Source: Phytophthora quininea (Eukaryota > Oomycota > Peronosporomycetes > Peronosporales > Peronosporaceae). From it: a stretch of 64,000 nt of DNA. The notes beneath the pieces were generated by a model. The model worked only from the letters and a program-made list of their open reading frames with translations. It did no database searches and was not told where the DNA came from. The position numbers and the translations under genes are program-made. This document shows positions 11,314-22,829 of the stretch, in pieces. The DNA lies in the NCBI GenBank assembly GCA_011947345.1, contig JAAVTG010000112.1:248001-312000 (forward strand), given 5' to 3'. Every line of letters starts with the position of its first letter. Within the stretch, counting starts at the first letter, position 1.

Positions 11314-11910
11314 GGCGCTGCTACTGGTTTGGTATTGTGACGGGCGGACGCAATGGAGACTTGCACTCCGCTGGTCAGGAGCAATTGTGATGGCGATGTC
11401 GACTTTCCCGCGGCGGTACAGCGAGGGTTCCGAAGATGGGACATACAAACGCCAAGATCAACGGTCATTTTCGAACTTCGATGTGCAGCGAGCCAATCAC
11501 TGCGCGTGAAAGCGTTATCTTACGGTTTTGTTACCGGTCCGGTGCATTGTCGTGCGTGGCGTACAACAGTTACAAAACGGCACGTTGAAGGTAGCGGCAA
11601 CGAATGGCTGGCGCGGCTAGGAGCAGACCCCGCAGACCCCAGCGACAGCATCGACGCCTTTACTTTGCCAGCTCAATGGCTGTGAGTGTCGAGCTGAGGG
11701 AACCGGCGGGGCCTGCACCTTTAGGAGCTCATCTTGGATCGCTACGTGTAGAATGGGTGGTCAGCATTGATGCAGCATGGTGACGAGCGCACGTGGCGGA
11801 AAGAGATCGTTGGAAAGCGGCGTTTCGACGACCAACGGACCGTATGTGGCGCCACTGGAAGGAATATTGCGACGGATACCTTTTATTTTTCGCTCTGGAG
11901 CATGGAATGA
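11314..11910. other. Intergenic, AGC kinase to START-like copy 2
   Basis: About 600 bp between the divergently read kinase start and the 3' end of START-like copy 2. Only short, composition-driven open frames; no conserved coding or RNA signal seen. It must hold the kinase promoter. Confidence 0.5.
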
Positions 11911-13160
11911 CTAGGTTTCTGAACTAACTGCCATCGGATTGGCCTCCTCAAGAAAAATATTCTGCCGAGATTGCAGGTAGCAACGTCTCCTGTTGCCTAT
12001 GGAGCTCGTCAGCGCCCGCTTTCTGGTTGCGTTCGTGGCCGTATTCTTCATGTAGAGTTGGCATCGCGTTCGAACCACCGACGCATGAACAGGATCCATC
12101 GGCGACGGCGAAATCACCGTCAGATACTCCTCCACGAACTGAAGCTCTTCCGTCGGGAAGAACCACGACAACACGCCGACCACAACCACGCGGCCATTTT
12201 CCTTGTGCCGGCGGATAGTGACCACACCGTAGTTGTGCACCACGGTGTTGTTCGGGTCTGGAAAGAGTCCCGAGATGATCCAGTTCTTGTTCTCGCTGTC
12301 TTCCCAACGACCAGGACACCAGGTTCGAGCCTACAGAACACAGCTCGAAGCACATCAGTAATTGAACACAAAATTAGGGAGATTGGTAAGAACGTACGCG
12401 ACGGAACGCCTCGTCAGAGTGTTTGCCATTGCTGCCAGTGGGGAAATCCCACACAAACGTCCCCGCGTGCTCGACCGACCACGCCACCGGTGTGATCTCG
12501 TTCACTTCCACGAGGTTCCTGCACATTTCGTGCTCTTTGGTGTCGCAATGCAACACGACTTGGATCCCCGTGTCCAGCGTCGCGAAAACGGTATCTGCTT
12601 CCACATGGAGCCGATGCAAGTTGGCCGTCAACTCTGCCAGCACGGTGTCGCTGAAATCGAGATGGAAGAACGGTCGGTCTGCTGTCGGTCGTCCGAGGAA
12701 CTCCTCTCCTAAAAGCACGAGCAATACGTAGTTAGTCGACGGATGCAAATAAAGTGTCAAAAGAAATGGTCATGCTATACCGTGAGGATGTCGGTCTTGG
12801 CGACGACTTTGCGCATGGCCGCGAAGAGTTTCTGTTGCTCGGACAGCAGCGTTCTCAACTTCCGGTTGGTGCACTCGGACTGAACTCGCTGGACGCTGCT
12901 GAGGACCGCCAGCGCGTGCCATTGACGCTCGCTCATTTTACTCTCAGCGTGCTGTACGATGGCCGCCTCCTCGGAGCTACTCTGGTACTGCTTGAGCAAT
13001 CGCGCTAGTCCCCTCGTCGTAGTCTCTATCTCTAGCTGGAGATCTCGAAGTACTTCTCTCTTCCGTCGCTGGAAGGCGGTGGTGTACGGCACACCTTGAC
13101 TCGATTTCATACCGTGATTGTCATCACAAGCAGCGCTGGCTAACAGTTCGCCACTGTTAA

Positions 13161-13173
13161 TCTTTATCCCCCA
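13161..13173 (+). repeat. Left terminal inverted repeat of piggyBac element
   Basis: TCTTTATCCCCCA directly after TTAA; identical in inverted orientation at 15474-15486. Confidence 0.88.
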
Positions 13174-13354
13174 AATCGTCTACCGGTAGGCTCTCCATCC
13201 TACGGGTAGGCTCTCCATCCTACGGGTAGGCTCAACCGAAAAGTTAGTTTTCCAGGAATAGAAGCTGGATGCGATCGTTTTAAGCTGCTCACCTTGTTCC
13301 TGAAGCGCCGCAGATAGCCAGAGTTAGTTTTTCGCTCCATCCTCGCAGTGTAGC

Positions 13355-15367
13355 ATGGCCAAATTCCATGTCGGAAGCCGGGTTCGAGGCAAGACGAAGC
13401 GCCTTGCGGGAAAGGTGGGCGTCGTCCGTGCAGTGCGTACGGGCTCGAGACAGAACACGTACGATGTCACGTGGGGCTACTGGCGCTACTGAGACCGTTG
13501 CTGCGAGAGCTATTGAGCTCGCAGCGCCATCCATGTCAGGTCGACCAACTGAAGACCAGCCCGTGCTCATCGATGACCCGTCCAACACTACCTTTCAAAG
13601 CTTGTTGCAAGCTTCTAATGCTTCTCTAGTCATGGAACTGGAGAGCTCATCTAGTGACGAGTCCACGAGCGAAAACGAGATGGATTCTGATGAAGCTGAC
13701 GAAGATGACACAGTGCTGGCGCATTCAAGGCGATGGACACCATGCACAGCTATTCTCTTTGATCGAGGCTCACAGGTTCAGCCGCGGCCAACTAGATTTT
13801 TGTTTACTACACTGTTGGAGAAGTCATTTGCCTCGTACTTTTACTTGATGTATCCCATGCAGATCATGGAGGCCACACTACAGTACACGAACGAAAGCCT
13901 CTCTAGTAGACGCCACCGCACGATCAAAGCAGGTGACTGGTTCAAATGGATTGGTCTTCGTCTCGCAATGGCGTTGGAGCCGAGACCTGGGCCGGTACGA
14001 GTCTACTGGGAAACTGAAGCTAGAGATGGCTTCATTGGTACGCCACCGTGCTTCGGACAGCGATTTGGGATGTCTCGTCATTGCTTTGAGCATGTAATGA
14101 ACTGCATGTCATTTTCTGATGGGTACCTTAGTGACGATCCCTGGAAGCCGATACGTTTAGTGGTTGACGGATTCAATGCAAGACGAAAAACTTTGTTTCG
14201 CCTGGTAATCTGCTATGTGTTGACGAGTGTATGAGCGCCTGGAAAGGCAGAGAAGGGCAATACTGTCACGACGGTCTACCTCATAAAACTAAAATTGCAC
14301 GAAAACCAGAAGGCAAAGGCACGGAGTTGAAGTCGATTGCTGACGGCGAGAGCGGCGTGCTCCTTGGTCTGGAACTGGTTGAAGGTAAAGACCGCCAGCG
14401 TGCAAAGCAGTATTACCGTGAGTACGGCGAAGGTACCGCTGTCGTCCTCAGGCTTGCAGCGCCGTACAAGGGGAGTGGACGTACCATAGTTGCTGACAGT
14501 GCCTTTGCTTCAGTCAAGACACTAGTTCAGCTTGAAGCACATCTTGGCCTATATTTTATGGGCATGGTAAAGACTGCTACTGTCGAATATCCAAAGCAGG
14601 CATTGACAAATTGGTTCGAAACTACTCCTCCGCGAGGCTCATTCAAAGTGTATGAAAGTACTACAGATCTCGGAAACAAAATGTACGCAATGTGCTGGGC
14701 AGATCGAAAGCCAAAGACTATCATTTCCAATCGCGGCACAACATTGCCAGGTACAGATTCAGTACGACCGCGTCATCGACTGATAAATCGAGAGGGGATT
14801 TACGAAACGCTACGGTATGAAAAAGTAATTTCTCGTCCGCAAATGATGGAGCTGTTTTTCTCTAAGTTCTCTACGATTGATATTCACGATCACTATCGAC
14901 AAGGCAGCTTAGCGATTGAGCGTGAGTGGATCACCCGCAATTGGACACATCGATTATTTAGCACTATCCTTGGCATGGTGGTAGTTGACGCGTATTTGGC
15001 GTACCGCTACGACACAGAAAATGCCGGCAACGTCGACTTCAATGACTTTGCCTCACAGCTAGCTCACCAATTGATATTCAACGAGTTCGAGACTGCAAGG
15101 TCAACACATAATGGAGATGGAGATTCTGAAGGCAGTGTTGAGGGAGCTCCAGACCACCACATCAAACCGTTCATCGAGCTTCCCCAATACGCAGCAATGC
15201 GTCTTCAAGGCAAGCGGCCTCAACGAAAGTGCGGTGTATGCAAGAAGAAGGCGTCTTATTATTGCGCTAAGTGCTCTGACGTCGCTCAAGACATCTTCTT
15301 CGGCATTTGTGGGCCTCGATCCGACCGAGCATGCTACAGTGCACATCTTTCGTCATCTTCAATATGA
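13355..15367 (+). CDS. piggyBac-type (DDE_Tnp_1_7) transposase
   Basis: ATG 13355 starts MAKFHVGSRVRGKTKRLAGK, a small SH3/chromo-like N-terminal segment common in oomycete piggyBac proteins. An acidic linker follows, then the transposase core. Candidate catalytic aspartates are in LLCVDECMSAWKGR (near 14210), RTIVADSAFAS (near 14490) and TIDIHDHYRQGS (near 14880), matching the DDD pattern. The C-terminus is a Cys-rich zinc-binding tail (KCGVCKKKASYYCAKCSD). The frame breaks twice, near 13477 at GGGG and near 14203 at CC; one base at each restores a single reading frame of about 670 codons. The enzyme could be active if these are assembly errors. ATG 13368 lies in another frame and is not preferred. 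Confidence 0.82.
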
Positions 15368-15473
15368 CTTTTTCTACTAAGCATATGACTTTCAATACAA
15401 ACTTCTATAGATAACAAACTAACCTCCAGCCTACGGGTAGGCTCTCTCCCTTGCTACCGGTAGGCTTTTGACC

Positions 15474-15486
15474 TGGGGGATAAAGA
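15474..15486 (-). repeat. Right terminal inverted repeat of piggyBac element
   Basis: Reads TGGGGGATAAAGA on the plus strand, the exact reverse complement of the left end, directly before TTAA. Confidence 0.88.
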
Positions 15487-15807
15487 TTAACGTTGTCGAG
15501 GTCGTCATAGATGGCATCAAGCTGTGCTAGCACGTCAGATAACTCCAGTGTTTGATCCGACAAGGCCAACGCAGCGAATTTGGCAATGCAGTCACCTCAA
15601 AACACGTATCCCGTGATTTCACGCAAGCCATTCTTGAGGGTATGAAGTCAGGTTTCTCGGCCATGTAATCCGTAATCAGGAACGTTATTCCAGTCTGCAT
15701 CACTTTGAGCACTTGAAACAACTCCTCGTCCTCACTCTCTTGTCATGTATTACGGATTACATGCCCGATGGGGATTTGAAAAGCCCTTTTCTTGGAGGCA
15801 AATGCAC

Positions 15808-15850
15808 GGCTTGCGTGAATTCCTTGTGTCGGAACGTGTGGCTTGCGTGA
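15808..15850 (+). promoter_or_regulatory. Paired GGCTTGCGTGA motif upstream of copy 3
   Basis: GGCTTGCGTGA occurs at 15808-15818 and 15840-15850, about 54-96 bp before ATG 15904. The same pair with nearly the same spacing precedes copies 4 and 5. A shared promoter element is an inference from position and repetition. Confidence 0.35.
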
Positions 15851-15903
15851 CGGGACGGGCACTTACTTCAGCATGACAATATCGAACCTGCTGCGCATTC
15901 ACC

Positions 15904-17180
15904 ATGTCGAACCAAACAACGGAAGCGTTTTCTAAAGTATTGGCCCGCCTCGGCTCCATCTACGACAACCTCGATAATGGCAAAGTTTCAACCGTGAGTG
16001 AATCCACCCAAGAAGTGCCGTATTCCACCGCCTACCAGCGACGGAAAAGAGAAGAACTCCTAGCACTCAAAATGGAGGAAGAAGCACTGACGAGAGAACT
16101 AGCGCGTCTGCTCAAGCAACACCAGAGCTGCGCTGAGACGGCAACTTTCATACTGAACACCAAGCACAAGATGACCGAACATCAATGGCACGCGCTGGCG
16201 GTCCTCAGCAGCGTCCAGCGAGTTCAGTCCGAGTGCACCAACCGGAAGTTGAGAACGCTGCTGTCCGAGCAACAGAAACTCTTCGCGGCCATGCGCAAAG
16301 TCGTCGCCAAGACCGACATCCTCACGGTATAGCATGACCATTTCTTTTGACACTTTATTTGCATCCGTCGACTAACTACGTATTGCTCGTGCTTTTAGGA
16401 GAGGGAGTTCCTCGGACGACCGACAGCAGACCGACCGTTCTTCCATCTCGATTTCAGCGACACCGTGCTGGCAGAGTTGACGGCCAACTTGCATCGGCTC
16501 CATGTGGAAGCAGATACCGTTTTCGCGACGCTGGACACGGGGATCCAAGTCATCCTGCACAGCGACATCAAAGAGCACGAAATGTGCAGGAACCTCGTGG
16601 AAGTGAACGAGATCACTCCGTTGGCTTGGCCGGTCGAGCACGCGGGAAAGTTCTTGTGGGACTTCTCCACTGGCAGTAATTGCAAGCAAGCCGACTTGGC
16701 GTTCCGTCATGTACGTTCTTCACGAGTTTCCGCGTTGTAGTTAACTTTGATCTGTTTTGTGTTGCGTAGTCTCGAATCTGGTGCCCTGATCGTTGGGAAG
16801 ACAGCGAGAGCAGGAACTGGCTCATGTCTGCCCTCTTTCCCGACCCGAACAACACGATGGTACGCAGCGACTCGGTGATCACTTTCCGCCATTACGAGGA
16901 AGACGACCGCGAGATTGTGGTCGGCGCGCTGTCGTGGTTCTTCCCGACAGAAGAGCTTCAATTCGTGGAGGAATATTTGACGGTCATTTCACCGTCACCA
17001 GTCGACCCGGATCATGCTTCGGTGGTTCGAACTCGGTGTCAACTCTACACCAAGAATATGGCCACCAACACGACCAGGAAGAGAGCGATGGTGTGCTCCA
17101 TGGGCAACATGAGACGTTGCTACCTGCAATTCCGACAGAACCTGTTTCTTGAGGAAGCAAATCCGATAATGGTAAGCTAA
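15904..17180 (+). CDS. M96/START-like family protein, copy 3 (intact)
   Basis: The best-preserved member of the first cluster and the template for the others. Exons are 15904-16326, 16399-16710 and 16770-17180, with GT-AG phase-0 introns, giving 381 aa. Exon 1 encodes an acidic start (SNQTTEAF), a basic segment YQRRKREELLALK (about residues 45-57) and a coil to KVVAKTDILT. Exons 2-3 encode a START-like fold judged from motif order: LDFSDTVLAELTANLHRLH, then HAGKFLWDF, then VITFRHYEEDDREIVVGALS and EEYLTVISPSP. Such proteins combine a DNA-binding-like coil with a lipid-binding-like domain; function is not known. A GTAAGC lies just before the stop, so a further exon is possible, but copy 2 reads straight to a stop there. 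Confidence 0.72.
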
Positions 17181-17422
17181 AGCAACGATAGAAAAAATAA
17201 AGCTATTCCACACCTCCCACGAAGATTGTAAGAAGCTGCTTCTCGCTACAGAGCAGGAATCGAAAAACGTTGGGAAGCAAATTCCCGAGGTTTTACAATT
17301 CCACCACGCTATCTTCTTGAAGGGGGAGTACGATCAGTTTCAAAAGGGTCGCTCGCTTGCTTCCTTCTCCCGTCATAAAACGGAAATATTCTCGCGATTT
17401 TCAAGCGCTGCTGGACGCCACA

Positions 17423-19108
17423 ATGGTGTTAACTCGCGCTCAAGCCGCCGCTCAAGCTGCTTCCCAAGCCGCTCATCCGAACTCCCCGAGCAGGACTTTG
17501 CTGTAGCTGAAACGGCAATCGTTGAGCAGCATGAGGAGACAGCGTTGCAACCGACAAGCGTGGAGCTAATTCCTGGCGTTGGAGAACACTAGGCCAAGAT
17601 CGCCCAGTACTTCTTCGCACAAACGCAAGCCCTCGCCGCAGAGCATTTGGTCTTGCAGACCCAGCAGCAAGGGCAAAATGAAGCACAGAGTGCTGCGCTG
17701 ATGGCAGTGCAGGCCGCTGCAGAGTCGACGATGAACCAGCTGACGGTCCAGCAACAAGCAATTGCCGAGCGTTTCCAGGGAGAATTAGTGGGAACGTAGA
17801 CTGTAATTTGTCGCCAACTCGTGCACTTACAGGCTGTGCAAGAGGATCAGCGGCCGAAAATTGAACAAGGGGTCGCAAACAAGCTGGGTCAAGCGATTTC
17901 GGAAGTGCAGTGAGTGTACGAAGCCATGGAATCAGCTCGCTCGGAGGGCGTGAAGCATTTGGAGGATCAATTATCGATCAAAGTCGGAGGAAACTGTGAC
18001 GCGCTGGCAATGCGTATACAGCATGTCGAAGACCAGTTCAAGGACAAGGGTGCGGCCGAGTACATACCCCGTCAAGCCACTGAACTTGTGCACCATTCGC
18101 AGGAAAAGTCAACAAATGAAATGAAAGAGCACATTGAACGCTCATTGGAGCTGGGCTTTAAGATGGCGCCTGATGAATTGAAGCAAGACCTGGCCTCGAC
18201 CTCACCCCTTACGTCGGAAGCGCTGCTGCAAGAAGCCGTTCGGAAACTCGAGCTTAACGAGACAGCGAAGGCGGAGCGTCACATTGGAGTGCAAGTACAG
18301 CGAGCACTGACGACAGCGCAGTCGGAGATCAATCTGGCCACTCAGCGGCAGGCCGATGCTACGTCAAGACTGCGGGATCAATTTCAACAATTCTGTGTGA
18401 ATGGCGCCAGGGAATCACGACAATCAGATGAATCCGTTCTCCATGAGCAGATAGAGGAATTGGTGCGTGATGAAGTAGTAAAACAAGTAGCTGAAATGCA
18501 GAGCCAGATTAAGTGTGAACCTGAAGGCGAACAAGGCATGAGCTTGCAGATCCCGATCAAGAGTGAGAATATTGCTGGCGCAGTTCGGGGAGATCCTGGC
18601 CGGCGGGATTCGGCAAATTGAACTGCAGAACAAGTACTCACGCCGAGTATATCAGCAGCGATCAAGCAGTCGGTCGAGCAGAGTGTAAACGAGGTGATTT
18701 AAATCATTCGAGACGCTGTCAAGCAAGCTGTTTCACCCCACCCTACTGCAACTCAATCAACTTCTCCGGGGGTAGTTGCAGTGATGACGACGAATTGTCT
18801 GAAGAAGATCGCTACTTCCAGCAAAAATGCGAGAAGCCCTCTTCAGTTCTCGGAAGACAAGTATGGCTCGCGATTCACTCACGCAGCCTCCAAAAACGTT
18901 CACCACAGTTGCTTCGCCCCCAGTCTCCAAATCTGATAAACGAGAGCTCTTCCGTGCGGCAGCCACTGAGCAGACGTTGCCGCGATCAACGCGTGGTGGA
19001 CGACGATCATCGTCAAGGGTAGATCCCCAGAGAGTTATTACCGATGCGCAGCGGGAAGTTGCCGAGAGGGCGGAGGCTGCTGCACCGCGATACAAGCCGC
19101 TCAAGTAG
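17423..19108 (+). pseudogene. Decayed gag-like / coiled-coil retroelement ORF
   Basis: ATG 17423 opens MVLTRAQAAAQAASQAAHP, a start reminiscent of oomycete Gypsy gag proteins. It is followed, through several stops and frame changes, by Gln/Ala/Glu-rich helical sequence. The longest intact part is 17914-18621 (about 235 codons; heptad-like, with segments such as EEAVRK-type repeats and LRDQFQQFC), and similar sequence continues to about 18870. No protease, reverse transcriptase or integrase is seen downstream. It is probably a truncated retroelement gag; a degenerate host coiled-coil gene cannot be excluded. Confidence 0.4.
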
Positions 19109-19434
19109 CTACAACAAAAACCGGTGACGGCGAGGGTGTCAATTTGTGATGCGGTGGCTGTGTCGATAATGAGATTGCGATGCAAACTGGAAAATCGGCG
19201 AACTGCTAGTTTGAAGAAAAAAAGGATAACCGACACACGCAATTGCTTTCATGCAAAAGTGGAGTTATTCATTTATTGCGTTGGCAACATGGATGTGAAG
19301 CCGGTCTTTTCAGCAGCACAGAATTCCAATTCGTTGGTAGCAGCGCAGGGTTTGTGTCAGGCTCAGGTACAGTCGAATGGATATTTGTTGTTGATGATAC
19401 TTTGGTCTGCGGTAGTGACAGCTGGACGACGACG

Positions 19435-19971
19435 CTATATTGTGTTTTCCTTCTCCTCTTGGTCATCATGCAAGCTTGCGCTTGAGACGAATGTGGCCAA
19501 CGTGTCCTCGACGTACAATTCCAGGTTCATGTCCACGTCCAAATCAAGTGGAAACGTAAGGCAAGACGGCATATGCTCAGTATACTTACCCGGAGCGATT
19601 TTTTCACATTGCAGGAGATCGACGTACTCTCGGTTTCGATTCAAAAAGCAGCACATATCAATGTTGGGTGCCGATAGATTAGTACGCTGACTTGTCACCA
19701 TGCTTCCACTGACACTGAAGTCGCGTTCGATCTGGCACGAAGAAAATGGGATCGCAAACAGAATATTGACCGCCTTCGGCAACAATCTGTAAGTGCCGTT
19801 ATGCTCGACTCGATCCCAGAATGAAAGGAGCGACTCCGGGGCGCCCTTGTCATTGCGCACAGCAGTAAGAGGGTCATTTTTCCACCTGTCCAGCTCCTCG
19901 TTGATGCGGCGCTGCGTTTGACTAGTAGCGTTAACATTTGGTGCTTGTGGGGCCGGAGGAGAAGCAAACAT
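19435..19971 (-). pseudogene. hAT-family transposase C-terminal fragment
   Basis: About 179 codons containing the hAT C-terminal dimerisation signature: SLLSFWDRVE, then LLPKAVNILFAIPFSSCQIERDFSVSG and VTSQRTNLSAPNID (shown here in part). Upstream parts with the catalytic core and BED finger are absent and no terminal repeats were found, so this is a 5'-truncated relic. It lies beside the gag-like ORF in the repeat-rich gap between START-like copies 3 and 4. Confidence 0.7.
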
Positions 19972-21330
19972 TTCTTCAAGGGGATCAAAATAAGTACTAG
20001 GCTGTCTTCAGGATGGAGGGCAGGACGGATCTGGACGCCGGCTCAGAGACGGACGGGGCGTCGTGACCAAGGACTGCATGCGCGGACGCTGGAGGAAGGC
20101 CTGGCGGACGCGCAGCCAAGGTGTTGGGCGCCAGGGACCTAGTACGGAGCGAATACGAGCGCGCCTAGGGAGACTGGCGTGCTGAGGATGGATGAAAGGA
20201 CGAGTGAATGGCGTGGAGCGTGGGTGCGCGCGCTGGAAGGCGTCGCGATGTGTTTGTTTTTGCTAATCACGCTTACATTTGCTCTCTAGCGAGCAGGCGA
20301 ACAACTACAGGCCGGAGAAGCAGCGGTCGCCGCCAAGGACTTCGTTAATAACTTAATCAACTACTTTCTACTCTTCCTATCGACACAGTGTTACCGTTCC
20401 GGAACGGTCTCGGCCTCTCTCGTTAACCAGTCTGCGCGCTCAGCTACAAACCAAGCAGAAGACCCTTAACAAATTTTATTTGGCTCGGGGCGCCACGACA
20501 CGCGGATCCCCGCGCGGCCTACCCAGCAGCGCGAGCGTACCGCCACGACCATCCCCAGCCCGCCCCGGGACAAGCTGGTGGAGAAGCAGGGTACTTCTCA
20601 CCGTAGAGGCAGCCCTTCAGAGATTATTTCGGCAGTATGTGGCGCACACCAAAAGCAGGCACCTAGCCAATACAAATTCCAAGTGGTCAACACTAATAAA
20701 TCTTCTGTTTTGCCTACTTTGTACAGATTTATTACTTATTCACAGGTCATTCAAAATATAAGGTGCTAAAAGCTGAATTTATTTGCATTTGAGATTTGTA
20801 TAGACTGAAAAGGTTTTTCGCCTGAGCAGATGGATGTTGACATCGAGGAAGACCAACACAACGAACATCCAAGACCAAACACAGTTAGATGCACAGCCTG
20901 TGTCAAAAGTAGCTGATGATGTTTCTTTCCAGAGCTGGCAAATAGACGACAGCAGTGTACGGACCGCTCGGCATGGTCGATAATTCGCGAAGTTTGGCTG
21001 TCGACGCTGGAGCTGTTGCAGTGCGTGAATGCTGCACAACGAGCCGACAATTCACGCTTTGCAGGCGCGCATGAGTGGGTACGAAATGCGTTGAGGTTGA
21101 TATGACGGAGACGAGGTTGACTGTTAGAACTACACATGGAGTCGCCTGAAGGCACGCCAAGTTGGGCAGGAAATGCCCAACCGTAGCACTGCCAGCCCAA
21201 TCCTCTTGATGTTGCCTCGATCTCCATAGGTTTTCCCTGCGCACCACTCGGTCCCAGCTCCCATCTACGCAGCGTGTGAGCAGACGGAAGCTTTGAACCA
21301 TATTATAGGGAGGGTGCCACCCCAATCCCA
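19972..21330. other. Repeat-like, gene-poor stretch
   Basis: No convincing gene. 20389-20471 starts TGTTACCGTTCCGGAACGG and ends CTTAACA, with complementary TGTTA/TAACA ends and an internal palindrome CCGTTCCGGAACGG. It resembles the end of an LTR or a very short terminal-repeat element, but I found no second copy. 20766-21325 has two overlapping minus-strand open frames (about 140-153 codons) without recognisable motifs. Confidence 0.35.
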
Positions 21331-21408
21331 GAAATCTCTGTTGGATAGGAAAACGGATTATGGATTACGCGGTCGGTTTGACCGCGTTTCCGTTTCGGTT
21401 GTCCGCGT

Positions 21409-21451
21409 GGCTTGCGTGAATTGTTTGTATCCATATGGAGTGGCTTGCGTG
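21409..21451 (+). promoter_or_regulatory. Paired GGCTTGCGTG motif upstream of copy 4
   Basis: GGCTTGCGTGA at 21409-21419 and GGCTTGCGTG at 21442-21451, 30-72 bp before ATG 21481; mirrored upstream of copy 5 near 24811-24834. It matches the pair before copy 3. Confidence 0.35.
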
Positions 21452-21480
21452 TACTACTCACTCAGTAATTGTCATCGGTC

Positions 21481-22817
21481 ATGTCAAGTCACGCACTAGA
21501 ATCTCTAGCCGAAGTACTGGCACACCTCGACGTCATCTACGACAACCTCAACACCGCTGAACTGTCAACCAACGACAGCGATGGCTCTGCCAAAGCCGCA
21601 CCCGAGCCCCGACCCAAGAACCCTGGACCAAATTTCGTCCGAAGAGTGCCGTACACCACCGAATACCAACGGCGAAGAAGACGCACTGCAAGCGCTCAAG
21701 CTGGAGAAAGACATTTTAGCTCGCGAATTGTCGCTGCGGCTACAGAAGTCGAAACACGACAGTGCAGAAGCGGTGGCCTTGCTCCAGTGCCCAGAGGAGA
21801 AGAAAGTCGAGCGTCAATGGCGAGCACGCGCGATCCTCAACTGCGAAAAGCGGGTGCGCTCCGAGTTCGCCAACCTGAAGCTGAAAGCGATCCTTTCAGA
21901 GCACAATAATCTCTTTGCGTCCTTGCGCAAAGTCGTCGAGGAGAGCGAAGCTATCACGGTACGAGCTACTCGCTGGTGTAGTTTACTGCGTATTCTGATT
22001 CGTGTGGTTTTGCAAGGCAAACGATCTTCTGGGAAGACCGACTGTAGCCCGACCGTTCTTTCAGGTTGATTTCGGCGACTCGGTGCTCGCCGAGCTGACC
22101 AGCGGCTTGCATCGTCTTCACTTCGAAACAGACTCGGCTTTCTCGAGTCTGGAAGCCTGTCATGTGATATTGCGTAGTGATATCAAAGAGCATGAAACAC
22201 ACGGTACCTTCGCAGAAACGAGCGAGGTGACTCCATTGTCGTGCTCAGTCCAAGAAGCTGCAAAGTTGTTGTGGGCTTTCTCCACTACCAGCAACTGCAA
22301 GGCTGTCGATTCGATCCTTCGTCAGGTCGGTTCTATCGCTTTATTATTTCTGATGGAACGATATTTGATTTGGAATTGATGCACTGTAGGCTCGGACTAA
22401 ATGTCCAATGCATTGGGAGACCAGCGATAGCAGGAGCTGGATCATGTCGGCACTCTTTCCTGAATCAAGCGACGAGATGCTGCGCATCGACGCAGTCATT
22501 ACCTCTCGCCAATACAAACACGGAGACCGTATCGTCCAGGTCGCAGCTGTGTCGTGGTTCTTCCCACGGAAGGACTTCAATTTATAGAGGAGTATTTGAC
22601 GGTCATCTCACCGTCGCCGACAGATCCAGTCCATTCTTCAGTGGTTCGAACCCGCTTCCAACTAAAGGCGAAGATTGTGGGCTCCAAGTCGACACGGAAG
22701 CAAGTGATGATGAACGCACTCAGACACAAAGGACGCTGTTATCTGCAAGTCCGCCAGAATTTCTTGCTGGAGCAAGCCAGCCCAGTCACAAACGGACAGT
22801 TTTGTCGACGACGTTGA
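21481..22817 (+). pseudogene. M96/START-like family, copy 4 (frameshifted)
   Basis: Inferred exons are 21481-21958, 22017-22325 (309 nt, open) and 22390-22817. Compared with copy 5, exon 1 lacks two bases near 21678, just after the YQRRR segment, and exon 3 lacks one base near 22565 in the SWFFP segment. Neither is a simple homopolymer loss. The intron borders, family motifs (FFQVDFGDSVLAELTSGLHR; SWIMSALFPES) and position mirror copy 5. Two lesions in one copy make a non-functional gene likely. Confidence 0.7.
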
Positions 22818-22829
22818 ACATAGCAAAGC

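Larger units (their letters stand above)
13161..15486. mobile_element. piggyBac-like DNA transposon, near-complete
   Basis: 2326-bp element flanked on both sides by TTAA (13157-13160 and 15487-15490), the piggyBac target-site duplication. The ends are a perfect 13-bp terminal inverted repeat, TCTTTATCCCCCA. Inside each end lie palindrome-like subterminal repeats: CTACCGGTAGGC, then copies of CCTACGGGTAGGCTC at about 13180-13233 and 15430-15466. One long transposase gene fills the interior. The structure is that of an autonomous element inserted in exon 1 of START-like copy 2. Confidence 0.88.
11911..15569 (-). pseudogene. M96/START-like family, copy 2, split by a piggyBac element
   Basis: Exon 1 is in two pieces: about 15563-15487, then 13160-12781 on the far side of the piggyBac insertion. 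Exon 2 is 12709-12398 (312 nt) and exon 3 is 12330-11911. Introns are GT-AG and phase 0, as in copy 3. Removing the element and one TTAA copy leaves the frame open across the junction (the VN codons around TTAA in the IYDDLDN context). The position of the start codon in copy 3 reads TTG here (15563-15561), so translation start also looks lost. Exons 2 and 3 are otherwise open and similar to copy 3 (FLGRPTADRPFFHLDFSDTV; LQFVEEYLTVISPSP). The insertion therefore appears recent relative to other decay. Confidence 0.75.

Noticed and set aside
17429..17878. 149-codon minus-strand open frame
   Set aside because: Antisense of the gag-like ORF; no support.
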